From: Novosphingobium jiangmenense | GTDB taxonomy: Bacteria; Pseudomonadota; Alphaproteobacteria; Sphingomonadales; Sphingomonadaceae | Direction: 5' to 3' | Length of the DNA stretch: 64,000 nucleotides | NCBI RefSeq assembly: GCF_015694345.1 | Contig: NZ_JADQDC010000011.1 | Location: 98,788 to 162,787, forward strand | In this document: piece by piece, positions 7,738-15,988 of the stretch | How positions within the stretch are numbered: position 1 is the stretch's first letter | Layout of the letters: each line of letters begins with the position of its first letter | The notes under the pieces: model-generated | Databases searched by the model: none | What the model saw: only the letters and a program-made list of their open reading frames with translations | Told to the model about the DNA's origin: nothing | Program-made: the position numbers and the translations under genes

Positions 7738-10094
7738 TTGATCGAGACCCGCACCTCGCGAAGCTCGCCGGTAAAGGCGCTGTCCTCGACGCGGTAATCG
7801 GGGCTGACCGCACTGATGCGATCGAGGCCGATGTCGAGGCCTTCGGTGTGCGAGAGCCAGCCTGCCACCGTGCGCCCCAACCTGCCGGAGCCGACCGCCT
7901 TGCCATCGACGTAGAGCGTCAACGTGCCCGGCGTGCCCGGGGTTGCCGTGTCGGCGGAGAACTCGGCAGACAGCGTGTGCGCGCCATCGGCAAGGGCACT
8001 GTCAGCAGCAACGGTAAAGGCGTCCGCACCCACCGCGTTGTAATGGAACACCGGCTTGCCGTCCTTCATATAGAAGGAATAGCCGCCAAAGCGCCCGCCT
8101 TGCGCGATCATCACGCCCTTTGTGCTGCTGCCCGCGGTGACATCGGCATCGATGCGGAAGCTCTTGCCGATGGTGTGCGGCGCGGCATCTTCGGCGATCG
8201 TCGCGGCACCGGGTCGATAGGTGAAGCTTGTGCGATAGGCACCGAGCGAAGGGCGTCCCTGCGTTCCCTGGCTGTAATCGTGGATCGGCAGGATGTTGTT
8301 CTTCGCGGCCTCAGCCCAGAACAGGTCCTGCATTTCCTTGAGCTTGGCCGGGTCCTTCTTGGCGAGATCCTTTGCCGTGGTGAAGTCGGTGTCGAGATTG
8401 AACAGCGACCATTCGCGCTGGTCCGGTCCGACCGTCAGCTTGCGATCGCCCGCTGCGCCTGCTTCCCACGCCGCGCGCTTGGGCAGGGTTCCGGCCATCC
8501 AGCCGTCCTTGTAGATGCCGAAGTTCTCCATCATCTCGTAGATCTGCATCCGACGAGCCGATGGCGCAGAGCCCTGCTGGAAGGTGTAGGCAAGGCTGAT
8601 CCCGTCAACCGGCTTCTGGGGCACACCCTTCACCACCTCGGGCGACTTGATCCCGACGGCTTCGAGCACTGTCGGCGCAATGTCGCTGACATGGGCATAC
8701 TGCGAGCGGAATGCGCCCTTGTCGGTAATGCGCTTGGGCCATGACACGACCATGCCGTTGCGCACGCCGCCAGCCTGCGAGGCGACCTGCTTCCACCACG
8801 GGAACGGCGAATTGGTCGCCCATGCCCATGCGGCGGGGAAGTGGTTGTAGAGCTTCGGCCCACCGATATCGTCGATGTGCGCCATCTTCTCGGCCATGGT
8901 TTCCCTGCGGCCGGTGATGGTGGACTGTTCGTAGAGCAGGCCCTCCGGGCCGCCTTCGGCGCTGCTGCCGTTGTCGCCCTGGATGTAGACGATCAGTGTG
9001 TTGTCGAGCTCGCCGGTCTCGCGGATCGCGTCGATCAGGCGGCCGGTCTGGAAGTCGGAATAGGAGACGCTGGCGGCATAGGCTTCCATCAGGCGCGCGT
9101 AGAGCTTCTTCTGGTCGGCGCTGAGTGAATCCCACGCCGGCAGCGAAGCCGGGCGCGGCGAAAGCTGGGAGTTGGCGGGGATGATGCCCATGCGCTTCTG
9201 GCGCGCGAAGGTCTCCTCGCGCAGCTTGTCCCAACCCTGGTCGAACTTGCCCTTGAACTTGTCGAGCCAGTCCTTCGGCGCATGGTGTGGCGTGTGCGCG
9301 ATGCCCGGCGCGTAGTACATGAAGAACGGCTTGTCGGGTGCGGCGGCCTGCTGGGTGCGCATCCACTTGATCGCGTGATCGGCCATGTCCTTCTCGAAGA
9401 AGTAGTTGGGATCATCGTGCGGTGGTTCGACCGGAAGCGTATTCTCGACGATGCTCGGCTGCCACATCGAGGTATCGGCCGAGAGGAAGCCGTAGAAGTA
9501 TTCGAAGCCGAGGCCGGTGGGCCACTGGTTGAACGGACCTGCCGCGCTGGACTGCCATTCGGGCGTCAGGTGGCTCTTGCCGAACATGGCCGTGTTGAAG
9601 CCGTTCTCCTTGAGCACTTCGGCGACGGTGGCGGCGGAGTCCGGGATCACGGTGGTGTAGCCGTCATAGCCGGTGGGCAGGTTGGTGACGTTGCCCATGT
9701 CGACGTTCTGCGGCAGGCGCCCGGTCAGCAGCGAAGCGCGGGTGGGCGAGCACAGCGCCGTCGTATTGAAGCGGTTGTAGCGCAGGCCGGTCTGGGCGAG
9801 CGCATCGAAGGTTGCAGTTGGCACCGGGCCGCCGAACGCGCTGGTCACGCCGAAGCCGACGTCGTCTGTCAGGATGACGAGGACGTTGGGCGCGCCCTTT
9901 GGGGCCTGCGGCTGCGAAGGCCATGTCGGGGCATGGCTTTCCTGCACGGTCTTGCCGACCTTCCCGGCCAGCGGATCGGCCGCCGCATCCTGTGCAAGGA
10001 CGAAGGAAGGCGCGAGAAGGGCCACGATGGCGGAAGCTCCGCAGAGCCGGCGCTTGTGGGCGGACAAACGGAGAGCGGAACGGACTGCGCGCAT
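7734..10094 (-). CDS. Arylsulfatase (type I, formylglycine-dependent), exported
   Basis: A 786-residue sulfatase starting at ATG 10094, chosen over an upstream in-frame Met because an AGAGG ribosome site precedes it and it gives a signal peptide (ending PSFVLAQ). The metal-binding pair is in LVILTDDVGFG and the formylglycine site is Cys115 in CSPTRASLLTGR, matching the C-x-P-x-R rule. Further sulfatase signatures are MFGKSHLTPEW, APGIAHTPHHAP and the metal DN in YIQGDNGSSAEGG. The last 170 residues form a concanavalin-like domain (SFRIDADVTAG ... GTLTLYVDGKAVG). It should hydrolyse sulfate esters in the periplasm; the ester is unknown. The gene follows a TonB receptor and shares an operon with the enzyme that activates it. 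Confidence 0.92.
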   Translation of the reverse strand: MRAVRSALRLSAHKRRLCGASAIVALLAPSFVLAQDAAADPLAGKVGKTVQESHAPTWPSQPQAPKGAPNVLVILTDDVGFGVTSAFGGPVPTATFDALAQTGLRYNRFNTTALCSPTRASLLTGRLPQNVDMGNVTNLPTGYDGYTTVIPDSAATVAEVLKENGFNTAMFGKSHLTPEWQSSAAGPFNQWPTGLGFEYFYGFLSADTSMWQPSIVENTLPVEPPHDDPNYFFEKDMADHAIKWMRTQQAAAPDKPFFMYYAPGIAHTPHHAPKDWLDKFKGKFDQGWDKLREETFARQKRMGIIPANSQLSPRPASLPAWDSLSADQKKLYARLMEAYAASVSYSDFQTGRLIDAIRETGELDNTLIVYIQGDNGSSAEGGPEGLLYEQSTITGRRETMAEKMAHIDDIGGPKLYNHFPAAWAWATNSPFPWWKQVASQAGGVRNGMVVSWPKRITDKGAFRSQYAHVSDIAPTVLEAVGIKSPEVVKGVPQKPVDGISLAYTFQQGSAPSARRMQIYEMMENFGIYKDGWMAGTLPKRAAWEAGAAGDRKLTVGPDQREWSLFNLDTDFTTAKDLAKKDPAKLKEMQDLFWAEAAKNNILPIHDYSQGTQGRPSLGAYRTSFTYRPGAATIAEDAAPHTIGKSFRIDADVTAGSSTKGVMIAQGGRFGGYSFYMKDGKPVFHYNAVGADAFTVAADSALADGAHTLSAEFSADTATPGTPGTLTLYVDGKAVGSGRLGRTVAGWLSHTEGLDIGLDRISAVSPDYRVEDSAFTGELREVRVSIK

Positions 10095-10131
10095 CGCGGA
10101 AACCTCTTCGCGTGAAATCTTGGGGAAAAGC

Positions 10132-10171
10132 CCCGGTCGCGCCACCCTCGGCAGAAGGGTGGGCGACCGGG
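10132..10171 (-). terminator. Strong intercistronic hairpin between receptor and sulfatase genes
   Basis: Two arms of 16-17 bases (10132-10148 and 10156-10171) pair with a single bulged base around a 7-base loop. On the minus-strand transcript it is followed by a short T4 run. It lies between the TonB receptor stop and the sulfatase ribosome site, so it may attenuate transcription or protect the receptor part of the message from decay. Confidence 0.6.
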
Positions 10172-10183
10172 CAAGGGAGGATC

Positions 10184-12703
10184 TCAGTACTTGAAGGTCG
10201 CCTGGACCATGACCGTCCGCGGCAGGGTGGCAAAGCCGATCTGGTCGGCCAGGACACCGGTGGTGCCGCCTGTGCCCGAACCGGTGTTCGGGGCATCGGT
10301 ACCGCCGGTGGCATACCAGCGGTTGGTCAGGTTCTTGCCGATGACTGCCAGCTCCCAGCGCTCGTTCTCTGTGCGCAGGCGCAGCGAGGCGTCGAGATTG
10401 ACGTAGCTGTTCTGCAGCGTGGCCAGGTTGCCGAATGCGGTGGCGAGGTAGGAGTCGCTGTAGCGGGCATCCACCGCCATCCCCAGCGTCAGGCCGCCGG
10501 GCAGCTTGGCGTCATAGTTCACGCCCAGCGTGCCGACCCATTCGGGCGCATTGGCCGTCGGATGTCCCTTGAGGTTCTGGCGATTGGCAACAGCGTCGGT
10601 GGCGGCATTGAACGGACGAGCCGTGCCGTTGGGGGTGCCATCGTTGACGTAGACCAGGTTGCACCCCTGCGCCCGGGTCTGCCCGGCATAGCACGGCGCG
10701 CCGATCGCGTTGCCATAGCGCGACTTGTTGTAGTTGATCGAGCCGTGGATGTCGAAGCCGTCAAGCCCGCGCGGGGCGAACTCGAAGTCCACTTCCACGC
10801 CCCTCGTCCCCGCCGAACCAGCGTTGATCGTGGTGAAGGCGAAGATGTCGGAACGGAAGAAGTCGAGCTGCAGGTTCGTGTACTTGTAGCTGTAAGCGGT
10901 CACGTTGAAGCGCAGCTGGCGGTCCATCAGCATCGTCTTGATGCCGCCTTCGAAGCCGCGGGCCTTCTCAGGATCGAACTCGAAATCGGGCAGGCCGGCA
11001 TTCGGGCTGAGAATGCCCGAGTTCGAGAAGCCACCCGACTTGTAGGCGGTCTTGTAGGCACCCCAGATGTTGATGTCCGAAGTGGGCTTGAAGCTGAAGG
11101 TTACTTCCGGCGACCAGTCATTGAAGGTCTGGTTCGAACGGATCGTCGTGCCGGGCAGGAAGATGCCCTGGGTCACGCGCACCGGGTGCGAATAGGGCTG
11201 CAGGAAGTAGCTGTCCTTGGTTTCGTGCGTGTAGCGCACGCCGCCGGTCAGTTCGACCCGGTCGACCGGCTTGTAGATCACCTGCCCGAACCCGGCGATC
11301 GTTTCGCCTTCGGTCTCAGAATCCTTCGAGTTGGCCAGATAGCGCTGGAACGGCTGCGGTGCATTGCTGTTCTCGAGGCCGCCCGACGCAGTCCACGCAA
11401 GGTAATCGCGCTTGGTCTTCTGGTAGTAGCCGCCGACCATGAGGTTGACCGGACCATCATACGAGGTGAGCGCGCGGAGTTCCTCGGAGAAGGCGTGGAA
11501 GGTCGACCATTCGGTTGCGAATACGCCCGGCGCACCCGAACGCGAGACGCTGTCACCATCAAACTGGAAGATATTGCGGTTCCAGTTGTAGTTGGTGACC
11601 GATGTCAGCGTGACGTGGTCCATCTCGTAGGCAAGGTTCGCGTTGATCGCCCAGCTCTTGTACTGGTTGCCGGTCTGCCCGTCCTTGTTGGCAAAGGGCA
11701 CGGTCGCCGCGATAGCCGAAGGAAACCGGTTGGCAGACGACTGGAACGCACGGGCGCACGGGATCGCCGGGTTGCCCGCCGACTTGCCGGTCGGGCAATT
11801 GTAGAGCACCGACGATGCTGCCGGATTGTTTGAATTGTTGGTGCCGTAGTTGGCCTTGATCGTGGCGGTGAACTGGTCGGTCGGCTCCCACTTCACGGTG
11901 CCGCGCACGTAGAACTCCTCGCTGCGACCATCGCCTGCAGGGCCGGAAACGTGGTTGGTCGGCGTGACGACCTGCGAGGTCGAGGTGCGGTCCAGCGTCG
12001 GGTAGGTCTGGTCGGTGCCGATCTGCTTGAAGTAGCCGCGGTTCATCTTGCTGCCGCGAATGGCCAGACGTACGCCGAGCGTGTCGGACAGCGGCGTCGA
12101 GATGATTGCCTCGCCGACCATCTGGCGGGCGCGGAACTCGTACCCTGCCCGCGCGATGACTTCCAGTTCGTCGCCCGGATCGGCCGTGGTGATCGAAACA
12201 ACGCCGGCGGTGGCGTTCTTGCCGAAGAACAGCGCCTGCGGACCCTTGAGGATTTCCAGCCGGCCGAGATCGAAGAAGCCTTCGTTGATCGTGCGGCCCT
12301 GGCCGTAGTAGGCGCCATCGACGATCACGGCGACGGACTGCTCGAGGCCGATCGAGGTGGTGTTCGAACCGATGCCGCGCAGCACCAGCGTGGCGCCGGA
12401 ACCGGAAGGCGAACGGCCGACCACGAACGAAGGCGTGCTCGCCGCAATGCGCTCGAGGCTGGTCAGGTCGTACTTCTGGATGGTGGCCGCCGAGATCGCG
12501 GTGACCGCAACCGGCACGTCCTGCGTGGTCTCGGTACGCTTTCGCGCGGTCACCACGATGTCCTGGATGCCGCCCTGTTCGGCAGCTTCCGTTTGCGGCT
12601 CTTCCGGTCGATCCTGAGCCTGCGCGACAGCCGGCAAAGCAAGCGCCGTTCCGGCCATCAGCAGTCCGAATGCTCCACGCCCGATGCGCAAATGCGTTCT
12701 CAT
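10184..12703 (-). CDS. TonB-dependent receptor (organosulfate locus)
   Basis: An 839-residue receptor starting at ATG 12703, preceded by a GGGGAG ribosome site; the open frame continues another 290 codons upstream but that part has no signal peptide and runs over the divergent regulator. Signal peptide residues 1-30, TonB box DIVVTARKR, plug domain (QDVPVAVTAISAATIQKYDL ... PQALFFGKNATAGVV) and a 22-strand barrel ending VMVQATFKY. This is the sphingomonad catabolic receptor type rather than a clear siderophore receptor. It is the first gene of the operon with arylsulfatase and FGE, so it probably imports a sulfated organic compound across the outer membrane. Confidence 0.9.
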   Translation of the reverse strand: MRTHLRIGRGAFGLLMAGTALALPAVAQAQDRPEEPQTEAAEQGGIQDIVVTARKRTETTQDVPVAVTAISAATIQKYDLTSLERIAASTPSFVVGRSPSGSGATLVLRGIGSNTTSIGLEQSVAVIVDGAYYGQGRTINEGFFDLGRLEILKGPQALFFGKNATAGVVSITTADPGDELEVIARAGYEFRARQMVGEAIISTPLSDTLGVRLAIRGSKMNRGYFKQIGTDQTYPTLDRTSTSQVVTPTNHVSGPAGDGRSEEFYVRGTVKWEPTDQFTATIKANYGTNNSNNPAASSVLYNCPTGKSAGNPAIPCARAFQSSANRFPSAIAATVPFANKDGQTGNQYKSWAINANLAYEMDHVTLTSVTNYNWNRNIFQFDGDSVSRSGAPGVFATEWSTFHAFSEELRALTSYDGPVNLMVGGYYQKTKRDYLAWTASGGLENSNAPQPFQRYLANSKDSETEGETIAGFGQVIYKPVDRVELTGGVRYTHETKDSYFLQPYSHPVRVTQGIFLPGTTIRSNQTFNDWSPEVTFSFKPTSDINIWGAYKTAYKSGGFSNSGILSPNAGLPDFEFDPEKARGFEGGIKTMLMDRQLRFNVTAYSYKYTNLQLDFFRSDIFAFTTINAGSAGTRGVEVDFEFAPRGLDGFDIHGSINYNKSRYGNAIGAPCYAGQTRAQGCNLVYVNDGTPNGTARPFNAATDAVANRQNLKGHPTANAPEWVGTLGVNYDAKLPGGLTLGMAVDARYSDSYLATAFGNLATLQNSYVNLDASLRLRTENERWELAVIGKNLTNRWYATGGTDAPNTGSGTGGTTGVLADQIGFATLPRTVMVQATFKY

Positions 12704-12782
12704 CTCAAACACTCCCCTCTTCCCAAATCCAGGCGTGATTCGCGTTCGCCCCTGTTGCCACCATATTTCCGGACGCAGGCGT

Positions 12783-12928
12783 TTAACGCACCTGACTTTT
12801 TGATGAGCATGGATTTCGGCAAATTCCGAAGGATTCGTGGGGGATCTGCTAGAGTTTCCACGATTTTTGTAACGCACAAGCCTTATAACTTTTGAGAGAG
12901 CCTTTCCGATTGAGCGCAGTTGCGTTAC
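12783..12928. promoter_or_regulatory. Three TAACGCA half-sites in the divergent promoter
   Basis: TTAACGCA occurs at 12783-12790, GTAACGCA at 12869-12876, and its inverse TGCGTTAC at 12921-12928, just upstream of the chosen TetR start. The last two form an inverted pair. The position between a TetR-type gene and the operon it faces makes these candidate operator sites. No promoter boxes are clear. Confidence 0.4.
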
Positions 12929-12937
12929 CAACGACCC

Positions 12938-13624
12938 ATGATTCCACCAGCAGAAGCGCTTGCGAACGACACGGCCGACAGCAAGGTCCAGCTGATCCTT
13001 GCTGGCGAAAAACTCTTCGCCGAACAGGGTGTCGAGGGGGCTTCCCTGCGCGAGATCGCTGCCCTGGCGGGGCATGGCAACAACAATGCGGTGCGCTATC
13101 ACTTCGGGTCGAAGCAGGGCCTCGTGCAGGCTATCTTCCGCCACCGGGTCGTGCAGATGGAACCGGTGCGTGCCGGGCTGATCGAGCGCCTCGAGGAGCG
13201 CAACCTGACCACCGACGCCCGGGCCATCATCGAGGTCATCTGCCTGCCGTACTTCACGCTTCGCGGGCCGGACGGCACCTTTTCCTATCCGGCCTTCATG
13301 CTGCAATATCTGCTGTACTACCGTCCCAAGGGCGTGCGCCACACCGCCGACGAAGCCGGAGCGCTCTCGCCCGCTCTGAACAAAGCGCAGGACTTGCTGC
13401 GCAAGCGGCTGGACTATCTGCCGCCGGAAATCTCGGACCGGCGCATTCTCCACGCGATGATCACCTTCGTCACCGCCGTTATCGGTGCCGAGAACACCAA
13501 GCCGAAGATCAGCCGGGAGCAGTATCTGGCGCTGATCGACGACACGCTCAACCAGATCGTTGCGGCGTTGGTCATGCAATGCTCGCCATCAGCCACGACG
13601 CTTGTCGGCGAATTCGCGGGTTGA
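12938..13624 (+). CDS. TetR-family transcriptional regulator
   Basis: About 228 residues from ATG 12938; a TTG at 12920 would add six residues but lies on a putative operator. The N-terminal helix-turn-helix is clear: ILAGEKLFAEQGVEGASLREIAALAG, then NNNAVRYHFGSKQGLVQAIF, the canonical recognition-helix ending of TetR proteins. The C-terminal ligand domain is not conserved enough to name a ligand. It is transcribed away from the arylsulfatase operon and most likely represses it until a substrate or product binds. Confidence 0.88.
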   Translation: MIPPAEALANDTADSKVQLILAGEKLFAEQGVEGASLREIAALAGHGNNNAVRYHFGSKQGLVQAIFRHRVVQMEPVRAGLIERLEERNLTTDARAIIEVICLPYFTLRGPDGTFSYPAFMLQYLLYYRPKGVRHTADEAGALSPALNKAQDLLRKRLDYLPPEISDRRILHAMITFVTAVIGAENTKPKISREQYLALIDDTLNQIVAALVMQCSPSATTLVGEFAG

Positions 13625-13666
13625 AATGATCAGCCTGGAGCGCTCTGCCTTGGCCTGACAGACGAA

Positions 13667-13696
13667 GCCCTCCCCTTCCTGCAGGAAGGGGAGGGC
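13667..13696. terminator. Perfect 30-base palindrome between convergent genes
   Basis: A fully self-complementary 30-base sequence rich in CCCTCCCC/GGGGAGGG with TGCA at its centre. It lies between the 3' ends of the TetR gene and the TorF-type porin gene, so it can act as a hairpin terminator in both directions. There is no long T-run on either side. Confidence 0.65.
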
Positions 13697-13740
13697 CTGT
13701 TCGAGGAACGTCAGTCACAGGCGGCAGGGCCGCCCGTGCA

Positions 13741-14595
13741 TCAGAACGCAGCGGTCAGCGAGACGACCACGGTCGAACCGGCGATCGTGCCGACACCGTC
13801 CTGCCCGCGCGAGAAGCTCGGCTGCAGGTAGGCGGCTTCTGCATCGCTGATGTCGGTGTCGACATAGGCCACGCCCAGCGTCAGCGGGGTGCCCTTGATC
13901 GCGTAGTCGGCGCCAAGCGACCAGTCGAGGTATTCGCCGGTCGGCGCGACCGACGTTGCGAACGGGCCAAGGCCGTCGTTGCCCTTCGAGTAGCCGACGT
14001 GGGCCTTCAGGGTGAGGCCGGTGTCGGGAATGCCCGCAGCAGCGTCGGTCCAGATGTAGAGGTTGTCGTTCTTGTCGCCCGGGTTGGTGTAGACGCCGGC
14101 AGCAGCGGCAGCACCGTTGGCGTACCACGCGCCAAGGGCTTCCTGCTTCGGCGCATAGGCGACGCCGGCGGTCAGCGAAGCCGGGCCGACCGTGCCTGAG
14201 ACCTTGACGTAGGGCTCGATGAAGTCGGTGTTGTCGAAGCCGCGCGGGTACATGTACCAGGTCGCGCCGACATCGACCGTCGCGCCGCCGAAGGTGTGCT
14301 TGTAGCCGGCGATCAGGTCGAGTTCCATGTTGGCGCCGCCGAAGGTTCCCCAGCCGGCGAGGTTCGAACCCCAGGTGCCAACGTAGAAGCCGCTTTCATG
14401 GGCAATGGTGAGGCCGCCCTGAATGGCGAGCGAGCGGTCGGACTGCGACACGCCGCGGAAACGGTAGTCGGAGACGAGGCCGACGCTGCCCGAAACGGTG
14501 ATGGGCTTCGATTCTTCCGCTTCCTGCGCGAAAGCCGGCGTCGCGAAAAGCGCAAGGGCGAGAGGGGCCACGGCTGCGGCGAGACGGATCTTCAT
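13741..14595 (-). CDS. TorF-family putative porin
   Basis: A 284-residue outer-membrane protein: signal peptide (residues 1-23, ending TPAFAQ), then the family hallmark ITVSGSVGLVSDYRFRGVSQSD and beta strands throughout (YVGTWGSNLAGWG, ELDLIAGYKHTFG, VDVGATWYMYP), ending VVVSLTAAF with the terminal Phe. Proteins of this group are predicted porins of unknown substrate. The gene is single, with a leader (14598-14637) almost identical in two blocks to that of the next outer-membrane gene, suggesting shared post-transcriptional or transcriptional control. Confidence 0.82.
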   Translation of the reverse strand: MKIRLAAAVAPLALALFATPAFAQEAEESKPITVSGSVGLVSDYRFRGVSQSDRSLAIQGGLTIAHESGFYVGTWGSNLAGWGTFGGANMELDLIAGYKHTFGGATVDVGATWYMYPRGFDNTDFIEPYVKVSGTVGPASLTAGVAYAPKQEALGAWYANGAAAAAGVYTNPGDKNDNLYIWTDAAAGIPDTGLTLKAHVGYSKGNDGLGPFATSVAPTGEYLDWSLGADYAIKGTPLTLGVAYVDTDISDAEAAYLQPSFSRGQDGVGTIAGSTVVVSLTAAF

Positions 14596-14597
14596 AC

Positions 14598-14637
14598 GGA
14601 ACGCTCCCTGTATAGGTTATCACGTTCCACCTGCGTC
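14598..14637 (-). promoter_or_regulatory. Duplicated 5' leader element, copy A
   Basis: Two blocks (14598-14611 and 14622-14637) are identical to blocks upstream of the gene at 15739. Read on the minus strand, GGAACG and CGTTCC can pair, placing the AGGGAG ribosome site in the loop directly before the ATG. The loop between the blocks differs in length and sequence from copy B, so the paired blocks are what is conserved. Confidence 0.55.
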
Positions 14638-14730
14638 TGCCGCGCGGATGCCTCTCTGGGGGCCTCGGTCGTAGCAGAAGCCAATACCTATCATCGCATT
14701 TTGCTGCACTGCAAGATCAATTTGCCCGAT

Positions 14731-14767
14731 TGTGGCGGAAGATGAATAGTGTGCCTCTTCCGCCACA
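14731..14767 (-). terminator. Hairpin downstream of the outer-membrane protein gene
   Basis: A perfect 11-base inverted repeat (14731-14741 with 14757-14767) around a 15-base loop sits just beyond the stop of the gene at 14792-15739. No T-run follows, so it may be a transcript-end stabiliser or a Rho-assisted terminator. Confidence 0.5.
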
Positions 14768-14791
14768 CAGGTCATTCGGCGCCGGCCCGCG

Positions 14792-15739
14792 TCAGAAGCT
14801 CATGCCGACGCTCATCTTGTAGAAGTCGCCGCTGTCACCGTCGCCCAGTGCCGAGCCGCCGGTAAAGCGTGCGAAGAAGCCCTGTGGCAGTGCAAACTGC
14901 ACGTAACCTCCCAGCCACTCATAGGTTTTTCCGGTCGCGCTGCCGGGATAGGTATTGCGGGTGTTGTAGAGCAGTTCGTAGTGCGGGCCGAACGAGACGT
15001 TGCTCGTCGCCTTGTACCCGGCGTTGATCCAGGTATGCGCGAAATCCAGTGCCGCATTGCCGCCGCGCTGGCGAAGTGCGGCATAGTAGCCGCCATAATA
15101 CTCTGCCTCGAACTTTGCGTCGCTGTAGTTGACGGTCAGGCTGGGCACCACGCCATCGAGGAAGCGCGCGCCGCGAGTCGTGCCGTTCACGATCTCGCCA
15201 CCGGAAAGCAGCGAACCGTTGGTAAAGCCGATCTGCGGCTTCACCTTCAGCTTGCCCCCCGCAAGGTTGAAGTTCACGCCGACGCCGAATTCGGTCCACA
15301 GGTCGTCGCCAGTGTTGCCCTGGCCAAGACCGAAGGCCGGCTTGGTCCAGAATGTGCCGTAGAAGCTGACATCCATCGTCTCGTTCACCGGGATTAGCCC
15401 GGTAAAGGACGGGTTGAAACCGAAGAAGCTGTCCTGGTTCAGCGTTACCGAATAGCTGGGCTTGCGCGATACCGGCGCGCTGCCGCCGCCGCCCGAACCG
15501 GCCTGTGCCAGAGCGAGGCTGCCTGCAGTTGACACACTCTGCGTGGTGACCGGCGCGATCGAGTAGGCCGAACCCAGTGCTCCCGACGAAAACGATGCGG
15601 CCTCTTCCGGCGATGCAGTTTCCAGAACAGCGGCGTCTTCACCGTCACCGGCAGTTGCGGTTTCGGCAAGAGCAGGGCTGGCAACGAACATGGCTGCAGC
15701 GGCAGCCGGAACGACCTTGGCAAAAGTACGGATCTTCAT
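14792..15739 (-). CDS. Outer-membrane beta-barrel protein of unknown function
   Basis: A 315-residue protein with a signal peptide (residues 1-25, ending SPALAE), a low-complexity acidic/Ala/Ser linker (about 26-90, including GSGGGGSAP), then a barrel-like region starting YSVTLNQDSFFGFNPSF and ending DFYKMSVGMSF, with the terminal Phe typical of outer-membrane proteins. I do not recognise a family with a known job. Strand patterns such as LWTEFGVGVNFNLAGGKLKVKPQIGF support a barrel. Its leader matches that of the TorF-type gene next to it. Confidence 0.68.
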   Translation of the reverse strand: MKIRTFAKVVPAAAAAMFVASPALAETATAGDGEDAAVLETASPEEAASFSSGALGSAYSIAPVTTQSVSTAGSLALAQAGSGGGGSAPVSRKPSYSVTLNQDSFFGFNPSFTGLIPVNETMDVSFYGTFWTKPAFGLGQGNTGDDLWTEFGVGVNFNLAGGKLKVKPQIGFTNGSLLSGGEIVNGTTRGARFLDGVVPSLTVNYSDAKFEAEYYGGYYAALRQRGGNAALDFAHTWINAGYKATSNVSFGPHYELLYNTRNTYPGSATGKTYEWLGGYVQFALPQGFFARFTGGSALGDGDSGDFYKMSVGMSF

Positions 15740-15741
15740 CT

Positions 15742-15784
15742 GGAACGCTCCCTGTTTGAGAAGGATGTACGTTCCACCTGCGTC
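15742..15784 (-). promoter_or_regulatory. Duplicated 5' leader element, copy B
   Basis: Blocks 15742-15755 and 15769-15784 repeat those of copy A upstream of the TorF-type gene. Again GGAACG/CGTTCC flank a loop containing the AGGGAG ribosome site two bases before the hairpin closes at the start codon. Confidence 0.55.
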
Positions 15785-15988
15785 CAGCGCGTCGCCCCCT
15801 CTTCCCGCGCCCCGGTGCCGGGGGGCGTGTCATGCCGGAGCACAAGAGTTAGAACCCGCGCTTTTCAGCGTCTTTTCGCACCTGCGAAGAAGTCTTAAAA
15901 TCGGGAAAGAGCCGATTACCGACGCGAAACACCCGGACAGGAAACCTTGGGCTTCCCGCCGGGTGCGGCGTGCGGCGCCAGACCGGAT

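Noticed and set aside
12704..13579. N-terminal extension of the TonB receptor at 10184-12703
   Set aside because: The extension runs through the promoter and the TetR gene; the signal peptide and ribosome site place the start at 12703.
14598..15784. EcfG-type general stress promoters (GGAAC with CGTT)
   Set aside because: The spacing is 20 and 23 bases rather than 16-17, and CGTT lies next to the start codon, leaving no room for a ribosome site in the message.
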